Shown here in pieces: positions 12,545-25,800 of a stretch of 64,000 nucleotides of DNA. Source of the DNA: Paracyclopina nana (lineage: Eukaryota > Arthropoda > Copepoda > Cyclopoida > Cyclopettidae); NCBI GenBank assembly GCA_019096065.1, contig JAGUCH010000001.1, forward strand, positions 8,494,001 through 8,558,000, written 5' to 3'. Positions within the stretch are counted from its first letter, which is position 1, and the number at the start of each line of letters is the position of its first letter. A program made the translations under genes and the position numbers. The notes under the pieces were generated by a model. That model was not told where the DNA came from. It worked only from the letters and a program-made list of their open reading frames with translations, and did no database searches.

Positions 12545-12860
12545 AAGCTGTGAAGCTTTGCCGCGCTCAAAGAAGAAGAAAAAGAAAAAGTGTGCCGGCG
12601 AGCTGAAAAAAGTCAGAAAAATTCTAGTCTCTAATTGTGCTGCTGCTGCTGCAAGAGAGAAAACAAAATCAACTTGTGCTGTGATGTTGCTAGAACAGAC
12701 TCGTTTTCTACTGGAATGATACTTAAAAAACAAATTTGAAAAGGTTGTGCTGAAACGGGCCGCCGTTTCTGTTATGTAGACGCCAAAAAATTAAAATCCT
12801 AATAATATGCTTATTGACCTACATATTTGTGTTGGAAAATAAATAAGTGAAAAGAAGTTG
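12545..12860 (+). terminator. Glypican 3' UTR and poly(A) signal
   Basis: AATAAA is present at 12838-12843, about 294 bp after the stop, followed by a T/G-rich stretch (gaagttgattggtattttt). This is the usual arrangement of an animal cleavage and polyadenylation site. The transcript end itself is inferred. Confidence 0.6.
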
Positions 12861-15800
12861 ATTGGTATTTTTCACCCAAAGTAGGTTGTGAACTGGAATG
12901 GGATTTCGATATTTTTGGGGGTGCTGTTGAATCTTCCGAATTGGAAATCCATTATGCTTTTCCCCGTGTGGCAAAAGGCGAGATATCCGAGGCGGTAAAA
13001 TTGCATGTTTGTTTTTAAATGTCATCATCATTTTTGCATTATAAAAGGTTGTAGGTACACGGACGGTCAGAAGAAGTGTTGTTGTTATTATTGTTTGAAC
13101 CTTTTGCCCCCTGAATTGCTGTAACCTGCCCTGTCATTAAAGTCGGCTGGGTTTTAGCTCAAGAAAAACCGGCTACAACACCAGCCTGTCATACCAACCG
13201 CACAAAGGGGAGAATTCGCTGAAAAAAGAGAGAAAAGCCTCACTGCATTTGTCTTGGCTCTGATGCCCTGGTTTCGCCACTGTGCATGCGGTAGTAAGGA
13301 ATCTGCGAAAAGCCTTTTTTCCCAGCACCAAGCCGAGTCTACTTGGCAAATTGCTCTTCGACTCGTTTACTTCAACTTTTTTTAAAGAACTCCCCAACAA
13401 AGCATTAAATTTTAATGTGGCCCGTCCGTGAAGTTGCAAAAGTTTCCGAATAGAGGAAATCGACCGAGGCTTAAGTAGCCCTGGCAAAAAGTGCCCTCTT
13501 TTCGAGAGAAAAATGTTTGGGGTGTGGGAATCCAAACTCACCACAATTAACTTTGCTTTGCATGCAGGAAACGCAATAGCTAGGCATTATATTTGTAAAA
13601 ATGATGAATTTGATGGATTCAATCTCAGATAGGTTGGAAAAAATCTCGATGTAAGCTGAAGCTCGATTTTCAATGATTCAGCTCTCGATGAAGAAAAAGC
13701 TGTAAGCACAGCGAGCTCTTGAAATCCGATCTAGATTCTTTCATTTCTGGGTAAATTTCTTGTAAATGCGTGTTTATTGTCTCTAGCACAAAGCAAGAAA
13801 AAATCTTGCTGAGTGCTCGCAAATCCGTTTTTTTCAGGCGCATCAGGTGAGTGGGCTGCCTGCAAATTCTCATGGAGGTCAGCATTATGTTGTTAATTTT
13901 TTCGCACGTCATCAGATACTTCGCATTTGAGAGAGAGCCGGTATGGTGTGAAATTCCAGTACAACCGCATCAAAAAATGAGGTTGATGACAAGCGCTCAC
14001 TTATGATTTTCAAGCCGACAAGAAATTGCACATAAATTCCGTGGGTGGCCATTTTGGCTTCAAATGCTTGATTCGTATTTTGCACAGCAGCGTTGCATTC
14101 ACGGCTACCATTATTTGCAATGGCCCTCGCAGTCAAGAGTGATTAGCGAAATATGCACAAGCGGGTAAAAGCATCAAAAATAATTTATTTAAGCAAAGAA
14201 AATCAGAATTTTTAGATTATTCAGCACAAACGTTGGAAACTAAAGCATGGACAAAATTTAAATCTCAATCGGCCTGTGTGCATTTGTATGTTTGGTATAA
14301 TTAGGGGTCATTCATTTGCGGTGTGGTCATTTGACGGCAGTAAATTCACTATTGTAGATGAGCAACCCTTCGTTTCATGTCAATTTCATTCATTGCTTTC
14401 GTTAGTTGTTATGTGATTTACCGACGCCAATCGGCACCTTTGACAATTCCCATTAATTTGAATGCAGCACTCATTTCTTTGAATGTGCAAGAACCTTGTC
14501 CTAATCACATTATTAAGTTTGAAAAATATTAGCAGATGGATCCAAATCTGGATAGTTCGAGAAAATTATTTTCAAAAATGGCCGCGCATATTTGCCAAAA
14601 ACAATTAAGTAGCTCAGAAATCAGACCGTGTCACAGCTTGTCATAGCGAAAATATAGAGGGCGCTCATACGAGTGCTCAGAAAGCTTATCCTGCTTGTGC
14701 GCCATCTGCCCAACTTTCTCGGCATAACTTCACAACATATTATCAGAAAAGCACTGCAGAAAGAAAAGAGGAAGTTTTTAAAAGCTAAGCCATATATCCT
14801 TGCTTTTTTTATTTTAAATAAAGATGGAGAATCCAATCATTTCTGTGAAAGGAGGAAAGTTTTTCATGTGCTTCCTTAAAATACCATTAAGGAACTGCAT
14901 TGTAGCTTTGCATTAAATTGTTGTTTACAACATGAAAATGGGCCCATTAGGGTAATCAAAGTTTTGCTCGTGTTTGACGCGCACGTTTACTCGACATGTA
15001 ACTAAATAGTTTTTTGTGACTTCTTGAAGCTAAAAAAGTCGATAATCACGCCCTCTGATTGTCATAAACATGCCAATCTGATTATCTATTAAGAATATTG
15101 ATTAATGACCCTCATTCTACTTGTACACATTGTCCTTCTTACCTTATATAGCATTTTTGCTCGAAAAGAAAGCTCATAAACTTTCACACAAATAGTCTGA
15201 TTCTCATTAAGCGAGACTATGAGTAGTGGATCAATGGCTGTAGCCACATAACTACATGGCAGCATTGGAAAGCTAAGGGTTCCAGCTATCAAAAGCTGAG
15301 GCATCGGGTTTCATTTATGCCGTGCTGAAGCTGAAGGTTCATTTGAGGTTTGGGTCCAGGGGCAAACGTGAAGAAGTATCAAAAGATTTTTTATGCCGTG
15401 CTGAAGCTGAAGGTTCATTTGAGGTTTGGGTCCAGGGGCAAACGTGAAGAAGTATCAAAAGATTTTTTATATTAACGTATCTCGTTCTCAACAACAGCTG
15501 AACTTTTTTTGGGGACAAATGCTAAGGTACAGCTCAAACTACAGCTCCGATCAGAACGAAAATATTAGGTCTTGGTGGTTTCTTGGTAAAATTACGAAAT
15601 ACCAAATAAAAAAATATAACATATATAAAAATAACGGGGGAACAAAAATAGGCAGATGTCGTGCTACCGTAGGCCGGCCAGCCCCGTTTAGGCTGTTTTG
15701 GGGAACTGAGTTTTGAGAATATTCTATTCATCAAAATCTACTGTCCTGCAAAAGCCTAGGCATTCAGGTAAGCACTAGTTTCCAAGTAACGAATTTGATG

Positions 15801-18408
15801 AAGATTTGCGTATGCAGCCATAAACTGTCAAATATGGCCAATTAAATATAACACGGAATATTAAAAATTGGAAATATTAGTTTTGGTCTGATTTAAGTTG
15901 AATCAGACTCTTACCCTCATTTGGAACATTCTCAGTGTTGCATTTTCAAAACTTTCTAAGAAAATGCAGTGCAAAAAGCAGGAAAATGATGCGTTTTTTT
16001 GCATTCTTGCATCGAACGGCTTGAAAGGAAAATCGAGTGGAAAAAGTGCCGTGTCAAAAAAAGCACGAAATGTTATGCTTTTTTCATGGTAACATTTCTA
16101 TGAAAGTAGTGCAATTTCCATTCATCAAATTATCTAGAAGCAAGGGATAAAGAACAGTTCTCCATCTAAACTACAAATCTTTGTTGTTGCAGAGCAGCAA
16201 GTTTGTCATTTATTCAGGTTTTATGAGCCACAGAGCAATAAATTCGGTGGAATTCCATCAACGTTTCGGCGGGTCGTCCAATGAATAATATCGAAAGTTC
16301 TTATTTGTTCTGCATCCGTTGAGGCTGTCCCAAGGGAGGAAGATGATGATGATGTCGGAGACCCCAGAAAATCTGCACAAAACTAAATAAACACTGGAAT
16401 CAGCTAATCAGCATGGTCTAGAATACACAATTGTTCGTCTTGCCGCTCTAACTAGGGGTGGGTGGATACAGAGTGAAAATTGATGCGCCCAATCAAGCAT
16501 AAATGAAGCTCATTCTGTGGATCAGCATTGCATTGGCAGCAAATGAAAGAGCAACTTTTCATGCCGCGTGTGGTAAGCAGATTGCGCGAGACGACCTCAA
16601 ACTTATCGCGCAACCTCGTACTTCAGTGAGTAAGAGGCCTAGTTTAAGGTTGCAATGATCGTTGTAAAACAACTTTTTGCACTTTGGCTCGAATTGGGTC
16701 ATGATCAGCCAACCCTAACAGTCCGGAATGGTGAATTGGTGTAACCTCAAAGAAGTCGCAATGCAAATGCACTTTTTGCCCCAAACACAAGTTGATTCCT
16801 GTACACTACGACGGAAAAGCTCATTACTTTCACCCTGGTTTGCAATGTCATCATGTACTTCGGGATGCAGCAAACACAGAGGGAATGGATGGAATAGACG
16901 TTTTCGCAAACCAGCAAATAAAAATGTCACACTGCCTTATTGTGGCAAAAGTCAAGCTGATAAAAATATTTGTAGGCTATATTTCATTAGACATGATTTT
17001 TTTTGGCAAAGTTGCTCGGCAGAAAATTTTAAAATTGATTTTGCCTGCTGCCAATCCTGCTTTCCGTGATTTATGAACGCATCAATTGTGGAAAAATTGG
17101 CCTCCGAGCCCTCATAAAAACTGACATTCTAAATATTTCAATGTGGTTCCCGAGATAAGATGTAGAAAGTTTTATTGCTTCATTTTGCAGCGCCTACTAC
17201 CCGTTACTTGTAACGCTAGTCAAGAACGTAACGTTTTTCATGCAGGCCCACCTGTTTTTAATCTACTTTCTTGGTCTCGTGCTGCATATCGTACTTATGG
17301 CCAGACCATATGCACATGACCTTTCTCTTTTGCCCAGGCCTCTAAAAGGGTTGAGAATCACGTAAATTTCTCATTCTGGTCGCATGCTGACTAATGTATA
17401 TTGTAGCATACTATATACGCATATAGCATACTTGAACTAGCATACAGCTTTCACACACTAGTATTACATTCAATAAACAAAGGAGGACAATTCATTTCGA
17501 GACTTGCAGTGCTATTGTCACAGATTGCTGCTGGTTTTTACCCACACTGCATGCAATTATGCGCGAAGAAGACGCGGACAAAAGATCCTTGTTAAAGATT
17601 ATACGCGAAGCTTGTGTTCCAGGACTGTTATTTCTCATATGGCTTTCACTATTCACGGCACACTAATTTGTGCAAAAACACAGATACTACGGCAAATGTG
17701 AAACCATACAGCATTGCTTCGAATTCGCTTTAGCCATGTCTTGTGTCAAGGTTTTTGTCGAGGAAAAAGTTTTGATGTGCAGCAACTTGTTAATTACTTA
17801 GAGGCATTACTTGTGCATCTTCGTGATGATGATGTTGGTGACTTGGAGAACTATTTCAAGAATAGCAGTTGCCTGGCAATGTCAGAGCATTATCTAAATT
17901 TTTCAACCTTCCTCCTCTCACCTCAAATTTTCCCACCAGCTCCAAGTGAAGAAGCTAGGTGTTCATTTTTGAACATGTCAATTGTCAATCAATCATGCTA
18001 CTAGAGTCTGTGCATGAAATATTAAAAAGCTCAAAATGCGGCTATTAATACGGGATTCTAACTCGCAAAAACTACCCATTTTAAAATCCTCGGGCAAGCA
18101 GCTAAAATTGCACGAAATTAAACTGCACGAAATTGAGGGTAAATCTTGGGCTATTCGAGTTTTTTTTTTAATTTGCCGAAAGTGCATCTGCTGCTTTGCT
18201 AAAAAGGTCCACTTAGGGTGTAAAGAATTACTGAAAAAGTGCTTCTGTTACCAAGCCATCAAGCCACCTAAAGCATGAGATGGTTACATTTATTAAGTTG
18301 TCTTAGTTGTGCTAAACTTTGTTGGTTGGCCTCAGAATCCTTTTTACTGATGAAAAATGGATGAGTGCAATAAAAAATGTTTGTGTATCGTGTGTCAACC
18401 GTTTGCAG
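12861..18408. other. Gene-free AT-rich stretch
   Basis: No exon or RNA gene is supported, apart from the 76-bp tandem duplication listed separately. The longest frame, 13173-13544 on the minus strand (123 codons), matches no family I recognise. Confidence 0.5.
15315..15466. repeat. Tandem duplication of a 76-bp unit
   Basis: Two head-to-tail copies, 15315-15390 and 15391-15466, each start with atgccgtgctgaagctgaag and end in aagatttttt. They appear identical by eye, so the duplication is recent. No function is evident. Confidence 0.85.
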
Positions 18409-18580
18409 TCTTCCTAAACGCGGATTGAGAAAGCTGGCCTCTGCGGGACTTGGAGCAACCTCGCGCGAGCCTTTTACAAGTCCGCGGTCGAGAGCCCACT
18501 GTGCCTCCACTCAGTTCTTCAGAAGAGCCTACAAAGTGAACTCCGCTCACAGTGAATTCAAATCTACCAAAATTCCTCAG
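18409..18580 (+). CDS. Candidate exon, unidentified
   Basis: This is a locally CpG-rich 172-bp block in an AT-rich setting. It lies between a plausible acceptor (ccgtttgcag) and a strong donor (CCTCAG then gtaagg). One frame is open through it and upstream to an ATG at 18377, giving a basic, serine- and alanine-rich peptide with SLPKRGLRKLASAGLGATSR near the start. I recognise no family. It could be an exon of an otherwise unseen gene or an untranslated exon. Confidence 0.25.
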
Positions 18581-21500
18581 GTAAGGATAAAATCCTCAAA
18601 TATACATCCTTTAGGGGTGTTGATTATTTGCTTTTTAATGGAAGGATGCTGCTAAATCTTGAAAGTTGTGTAATGTGGTTGTTTGTTGTTTTTGGGGTAC
18701 ATTTTCCAACTTTCAAAGCACTTGAAATTTCACATTAAGCTCTGGTCACAAACACATAGTGCTCAAAGTACATTATTTTTGCTGGATGGCAAGAGAAGGC
18801 ATTCTGCTGATTTGGCGGTGAAGGGCTCTCTACCTTTTTCTGAGGCAGAGCTGAAAATGAAGCTTGCAAAAACCCACCTCCCAGCTAGTGTCAAATTACA
18901 GCAAAAAAATTCTCACGGCTCACTCCGATCATTTGCGGGTCAGAGAGCCCTTTGCGAGGGCCAAGGAAAAATCTATATCTTTTGGGTGATTCATGGGCCC
19001 AAACGAGATATAGAAATTGGTTACTGTATTTCTCTTCCAGTGCTACAGGGCAAAAGAAAAATGGTATATTTGACTTTTCAAACGCGAAAATGATCAAGGC
19101 ACCCAAAAAGGCGCCTTCATGTCTAGCTTAGTTTTAATCGGTTTTCTTGGCGTCACCAGGACTGGCTCAAAAAAGGAACTCAAGTTTGCTCCCAAAGAAG
19201 CAATATCTGTGGATTCATGAAACCAGCTTTGGCTGGTCAAGTGGGAAAGTTGGAAATTAAATTGTGGAAAAAGCACTCAGGGGTCTACTTTGGCTTTTGT
19301 GGCAATTCTGGTGTCTCTAGTTACATTTGACGCTCCACTACAAAGTTTAATATTTCTTTGTCCGCGTAGTTTTGCGAGGACAAAAGGGAGAAAAAGTAAA
19401 TCTGAAATACTAAAACTGGTTAAACTCTAAGGTTGCTGCATCTCTAATTGGATTGTGGAGATGGAAATGGCTTGGCCTAATTTAATTTCGGGAAGTTTGT
19501 TGCACTTCAACTCCTAGCTTAAATAATCATATGTGTTTCCTTGCCTGTTTCCGAAGAATATAAGTGGTAAATGTTTCTACGATAAAAAAGGAGTATTCCT
19601 CATGACGCCTTCAAGGTCAGTTATGGCTCGGCATGCAGCTGGTTTTGTGTGTGAAGGCTGAGCAAAAACCTCTACCGGTCAATTTGAAAAAAGTCCTTGG
19701 GTGCACGTTACGGTTATTGGTATTACTGCAGTGGTATAATACGGTACACTTCACATCTAGCACAATGGGTCAGAAAGAGCTTTGATGAAGGTGGCTATTT
19801 GAAATAAGTTTAAAAAATTATCCTGCTTTAGTTGTCCTTAAAAAAGCCGCTTAAAGGGGAAAAACGAGGCTATCAATTTTTAGCAGTTCAGCGCAAAAAT
19901 TAGGAAACTGCCTTTGAAAGAATTCCGATAGTTGATATTTTTACGGAGCAATAGAAAGGCTATCACCATAGAAGTGTTTTCCACTTCTCGACACAGTGGT
20001 CTGTTCGGATTGTCAAGTCAAACAAAACTTGTCCATCATATCAAAAACTACTACAAAAGCTCTACGATTTGCTAAAAGGCAGCCATTTTTGGGCTTTCTA
20101 AAACGAATTTCCTGGTTCTGCAACAATCTTTTTGCCCACTTTGCTTTTGATGCCACTTTCTTGCGAAGGAGAATTCTATTGCACAAAAGCTTTATTGTGG
20201 CATATCTTCACTTATACTTTTTGTTCCTTTGAGCAAAGAGCTACATGTGAAATGTCAACACGTCAGGATTTTGGGCAAAAATGAATGCAAACCACTGCTT
20301 GAAAGAAGCCCGATTTTATGAAGCAGCATAATTTTTTTGCGGCATTGGTGTACAAGCTCAACTCATTTCAATGATTCAGCCACATACATATTAGATTACT
20401 ACAGCAGGCAAGCATAAATTGAATTGTTGACGAGATCAATAACCGAATTATGAACCTTGCTCTTCGATGAGATGACCATAGGTCAGTTGGCAGAGTTTTT
20501 ATTTCGCCTACGTGCCCACTGTGGCGGCATATAGTGCTTCCCTTTCTTTTGCACCCAACAGTCCATGAATTATCGCTCATTTTCATTTTATGGCACGGAT
20601 CTCCTGCAAAAAATTGTCAGTCTACTTGGCAAGTATAATCAGCGATTCCAGTGAGGGGTGTACCATCCATCAACGATTATGTATAAAGGAAAAAAGGTCC
20701 CCACATTTCTTTAAAGTATGCACTATACCTCTCCAGAATTGTACTCATGAGGGGGTAAAGGCGCCAACTATTTCAGTAAATAGTTATAAGCCTCCTTTTG
20801 ACATTGAGATGAAAAAATAAGGAGCCAACTTTTTTATTTGACCTTTCTAGGTTTCTCCAGAATTTACTTTGAGCCGTGCTGAAAAAGTGGGATAAGCCTG
20901 TCGCAGGAGAGAAAAAAAAGTTGGAGAATTCCACCAAATGCAAAGAGTTTTTTCGTGTTACTCTGAAAGGAAGGTCAAATTGATGCCTCAAATCCTTCCC
21001 AAAAATTAGGTATTTCCCTTAGCAAATGGCATCACTTACTGGATTGAGTAAGAGCAGAATGGAACGAAGCAAAGTTGAACTTCTAAACATAAACTTACCC
21101 TCAGGTGGTACGAACGGTATTTGAGCCCCTCAAAGCTTTGCAAAAGAAGCCATATATACTGTTTTTTTATTTCTCTTTAAATAGTTTGCTTTTTTCCTGA
21201 CCCCTAAGTAATATCCGAGGCCAAATTCAACAGCTATACAGTTTTAGGCAATACAACTATGGACTAAAGACAATACTACTAGCTATGCGTGCATAAAACA
21301 GTTATTCGCCCTAGAAAGTTATTTTGTTTCCTCGCAAGAATTTGTGAGAGTCCTTTTGACATGCCTAGGGGTCTCAAGAAAGGTCGTTCAATGTGGGCAA
21401 CTTGTTTCCATTAATGAAAATGAACTAATGATGCCATCGGCGCCATTTAGAGTCATTGCATTTTTTCCTCCTTCGTCCGCTAACATCCATCCTCCATGGC

Positions 21501-21734
21501 TTTCATATTTCACTTCGAAGCAAAAGCTAAACCCATTAGAAAGCAGAAAAACTAAAAGCAAGAATTGTCACAAGCCACCATAATTTGTCAAGGAAAAAAG
21601 GCTCGAGAAACTTGAGCTGGCTTCCAACCGCTCGATTAGGCTTTTAGAAGATAAGAAAAACCCGTTTTCTGCTCAATTGTCAAGGTTAGTTGTACTATTT
21701 AGAGCTCAAAAATGCAGATCACAATGCTATCTAT
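18581..21734. other. Gene-free AT-rich stretch
   Basis: Short frames only, none with splice or family support. No repeat was noticed. Confidence 0.5.
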
Positions 21735-21888
21735 AGCCCGGTTCCAACAAGGAAAATCAGCATAGTCAAGAGAAGTAACTTGACTTTTTAGCATAGTCAG
21801 GTCACAGCTAGCTCGCGCGCTCAGCTCGACCTGACTTAACTGGTTTACCGTACTGCACAATGCTGATATCCCTAGTTGGAACCGGGCT
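21735..21888. mobile_element. Family A MITE, copy 1 (154 bp)
   Basis: Terminal inverted repeats AGCCCGGTTCCAAC and GTTGGAACCGGGCT bound a 154-bp sequence with a CG-rich centre (agctagctcgcgcgctcagc). It is flanked by TAT on both sides, read as a 3-bp target-site duplication. It has no coding capacity. Other copies occur further along the window. Confidence 0.85.
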
Positions 21889-22429
21889 TATCACATCATA
21901 TTCGCGCAACACGTTTCAGACTGCATTCATAGGTACTACTTGCTATCCTGGCACATAGTACTTCCTGCCTAAAATTTTATGTGCCTAGTTAAGGAATCCA
22001 ATGACATATTGGACTTCTTTGCCAAGAGCTCCGCCAAATAGTCGATATTTTCTCCACATCATCGGCAGAGGAAAGGGATTCATAAAGATCTCTGACCCTA
22101 AAAAATCGACTAATTTCTCGGAAAAACGAGGGGAGATTTCGGAAACGACAGTTGCAAAACTTTGGTGCTGCCACCATATCTGCAGCCCAAAAAGTTTGCT
22201 TGCCTGCAGCCAGGGGACAAAACATTTGGGACACATCGAGAGGAAAAACGACCAAATATCCAAACATTTGAACAGCGGCTCCATTCAACAACTTACGAAG
22301 TTACGCTTTTAAAATGTCACGAAAATTCTTACCAGTATTTGATCACCTTGGCGACATAAGTGGCGTATCGCAAAATTGATGCACACTATCCATTTTCCCT
22401 TTTGCATTCTTGCAAAGAATGTTTGGACG

Positions 22430-22811
22430 AAAAATGAGAAGGCAGCAGCTAAGCGGAGATTGCTGCGTCAAGTTGAACCATCGACCGGCATGCGCAAAGT
22501 CATGTGACCCGCTCGCGCTGTGAATGGGCTGCGTGAGAGTGGAGCGCTCTGACCTGTGCAGCTGTGGAGAGATGCAAAATGCGCGCGCGAGGCTGGTCAC
22601 CATGCGCGCTTGTTGACCCGTTGCTTGCCTCTCAGCACTGAGCAGCAGACAGCCGCAATCCCGAGACTGCTGATTCATAAGCTGATTAAGCTCAGTAGTC
22701 AGTACAACTTGTGCCACGTTGCGAGAAGCGAGCCACGACGTGGTTTTCTTCATTTTTCGCAATTGTGACGAAATTCGAAGCTTCGAGGGATCGTAGGTTG
22801 ACGGGAGAGTG
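22430..22811 (+). promoter_or_regulatory. CpG-rich candidate promoter and 5' leader
   Basis: CpG dinucleotides (gcgcgcgcgag, cgctcgcgctg) are much denser here than in the surrounding tens of kilobases. An initiator-like TCAGTA occurs near 22698, about 110 bp before an ATG at 22812. I infer a promoter with its 5' untranslated leader. The minus-strand open frame across 22343-22840 (165 codons) is probably a by-product of this composition. Confidence 0.4.
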
Positions 22812-22860
22812 ATGGCAGCTTCATGCGAAGACTCTATCATGGATTTTAAGCCTTTCCTTG
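22812..22860 (+). CDS. Candidate first coding exon, unidentified
   Basis: An ATG after the CpG-rich leader opens a 16-codon frame, MAASCEDSIMDFKPFL, which runs into a consensus donor (CCTTG then gtaagc) in phase 1. A compatible downstream exon is at 31839-31888: acceptor ttcttttcag, in-frame product beginning D-RLPENLVGLKRRERKL, donor gtaaga. That link spans 9 kb and is a guess. I recognise no protein family. Confidence 0.35.
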
Positions 22861-25800
22861 GTAAGCTTTTTTGCCGCTAGTTAAGAGAACTCAAAGTCGA
22901 AGAAGTTATAATGTTTGGCCATGTTCGTTGCGCTGAGGAAACGCTTACTCGCTTTACAAAGGCGGACATCAATATCTTTTTTATTTTCCACCCTCGCTGC
23001 CATTTGTGATATATCAGCTTTTTTATGGCAGAAGTAGATGAACCACCCCCAAAGCTAAGCCGAGAAAATTGAATGTTGTCATGAGCCGGGTTTTTCCTAT
23101 CTTCCTTTCCCGTCCCTTTTTCGTCCTCGATTTGTCTTTTCACACTGACATCACATTGACAATGTTCATAAAACCGACGACTTTTCTCTGTCCCATCGAT
23201 GGTATTGACCAAGGAGTTTTTTCGATGAATACCATTTGCAATTTGATCTCTTTTTCATAGTCTCGTAACTGAGCGAGGATAAGTGGCGTACTTGAAGTTC
23301 AATCCCTCCTTCTGGACACGTTTTTGATTGAAATTTGCATTGGCTTGATCCCAAAATCGATCAGTTTTAGCCGAAGGGGGGATAAAAGATTAATTTTAGA
23401 AAGCTGACTGTTCTGTCGCCATCCTGTTATGCCGTGTTTTGATCCAATTTTTGAAGCATCGCTGTGCAAAAGCTGCGAGAAATTTTTTTGGTGCGAGGAA
23501 TTAGCTTGATTGCTATCTTAGCTTACTATAGGACTATGGGGGGTCATACACTGATTAGCATGCCCGCGTGTGTAGAACTAGATAGGTAAAATGTAAGCAT
23601 GATCGACATAAAAAGCGATTTTTGGCGACTGAGAAGCTTGAGCCGTGGGTAGGAGTGTGCTGTTATTATATTTCATTTAGGCTTTTTTGCAAGAAGCAAG
23701 CGTAGTCTTCAATCAAAGAGATTATGAAGTTAGGGAGGAAAGAAGACGAAAAAATACAAATATTCGTTCACCTCCATCCTTTAAAAGCCTGCATAAGCGG
23801 TAATGCTAAGCTGTTTTTGTGATAAAATTCAATTCATCATCTTAATCTGGGCGAAAATTCTCCATCTAGCGGAATAATTTTCCCATCTACAAGTGAAAAA
23901 TATTGGAGGCTGTTACGTAGTGACTAAGAATAACAATGAAGTCGTGTTTATGAAAGCTGCCATAGTTCATTCATAACTTTTCATGGATAAAGCATAGCAA
24001 AGTGGCAGAATACGCCTTAAAAAATAACGCAACCACTATGATTGTGATCATTTTTTGCCTTAGAGAATGGTAGGAAGAACCACGAGCCATGTAATACGGA
24101 AAAGCCACAAAGAGAGGAAAGGTCCTAGACCCAAGGGACATTATTCGTCTTTTGTTCTCTAATGATACTTTTCATTAGCCATAATTTTTGTCAACTCCTC
24201 TCACAGATGTTGCTTTCTATTAATAGTAATCAGCCTCTTGGTGTTTTTGTTTCCCAGCTCCTTCTTCTTCTCCCGAAAAAAATAGCAGCTTTTATGGATT
24301 ATCACTCTGAGCAAAGAAAAACGCTGAGCTTTTCCTTTTTGTTAGCGAAAAAAATAACAATTCAGCAAAAAACGGTGGATTTTTGCACAAGGAGATCTCC
24401 TCTTCTCTATCAAGAATGCTTCACATTCTTTGTGATGCTCTTTAATAAAGCAGCTTGCCAATTCTGAAAATCCACGAAAATGGTCTCGGCGCAGTTTCGT
24501 TTTTAGTAGAAGGATTGAATTGCGCTAGTTTTACTTTCCAAACGAAATCAATCAGATTGTGGAGTGCCTCCAAAGTTTTGAATAGAATCGGCAAAATGAT
24601 TGCAAGTTAAAGGGGAACAGACAAGAGTGAAATTAACAATGCTCAACCCTGCATTGCTAGAGTATGCTAAACAAAGCTACATCAGACGGGGTGTGTCAAA
24701 TGTCTCAGTTTTGTTGATATGTTGAGACATCCATGTTGAGTGAAGGAAATAAAAAAGTTTCCTCTTAAAACCAGCCAACCATACGCCATTTTGGCTGTGC
24801 TGAAACGCGGGAAAAAGGAACTAATATAAAAATGTCAAAAACTTACAAAGGGACCCATCAAAATGATAGGCATAATAACGGTCTTGAAACGACGCATGCG
24901 ATGGAAAATTAAAATGCTGTCTAAAGAGTACTGAAAGCACTTTTAGAGTACTTGGGGGGAAATCTATTGGAGTGGCGCCATTTTCGATTATTTTATCTAT
25001 GAAGGGCGCGCTAAACTATCATGAAGGCCACTTAGCCAAATGCGGCCTCCACTTGGCAGATGTTCAGATTGCGTCCAGGCTCGCAGAAAACGTTTTCGCT
25101 CAAATTGCTACAAAAAGCTCGACTTTTTTCTAGATCGAAAGATCCCTGCACGATCTACAATCTTTTGTTGTGTGAGTTCTTATATTGAACTCTTAACACC
25201 CCCAAGTTTCAACTACTTGGCTGACACATCTGACAATTTTCTGAAGGACTCGCGAAAAGCTGGATTTTTTCTCGATTGTTATTGATGGACTGAGGGGTAA
25301 TCATTTGTTTCAATTTGCTTGGAGAGGAGCTGACATCTTGCAAGCATTTTCCAATAATGGGATAGAAAGCACGCGTCTATTTCCAATCAATCTGCGCGCT
25401 AATTCGTTCGTTTGAAAATGTCAGCAGCCCTTACTTTCTCCAAAAATGGCGCAAAGTAGCTTTACTTGAGTGCACTATCGAAAATGCCGCTTTCAATCGC
25501 AAAGAATCATTAATAATTTACCGTACAAATACCAGAAATCGCTGCAAATAAAGATGTATCCAATATAGACATCTAGTAAAGAAATTATAGTACTTTTCTC
25601 TTGAAACTTTGCCTTTGAGCCTTTACTCTAATTGTGTCAAACCCTAAACACAAATTGCTGCAAGGCGGTCATTTTGCGGTCAATCAATAATTAATTTCGA
25701 TAGAACCATAAAGAAAAAAAATTGCTATTTAGGAAAAAGGCAGTATACTTGAATATGTGATATATCTAGTTGCCAAAAGTCTATTAAATCAAGAAATTAG

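Noticed and set aside
12165-12719. 184-codon + strand frame over the last glypican exon
   Set aside because: It is an alternative frame of the exon, low in complexity (Thr/Arg and Lys runs). The glypican frame is clear.
13173-13544. 123-codon minus-strand frame
   Set aside because: No family match, no splice sites of note, and AT-rich surroundings.
22343-22840. 165-codon open frame on the minus strand
   Set aside because: It overlaps the CpG-rich candidate promoter, has no recognisable domain and no splice context. Its length is explained by the lower stop-codon density of CG-rich DNA.
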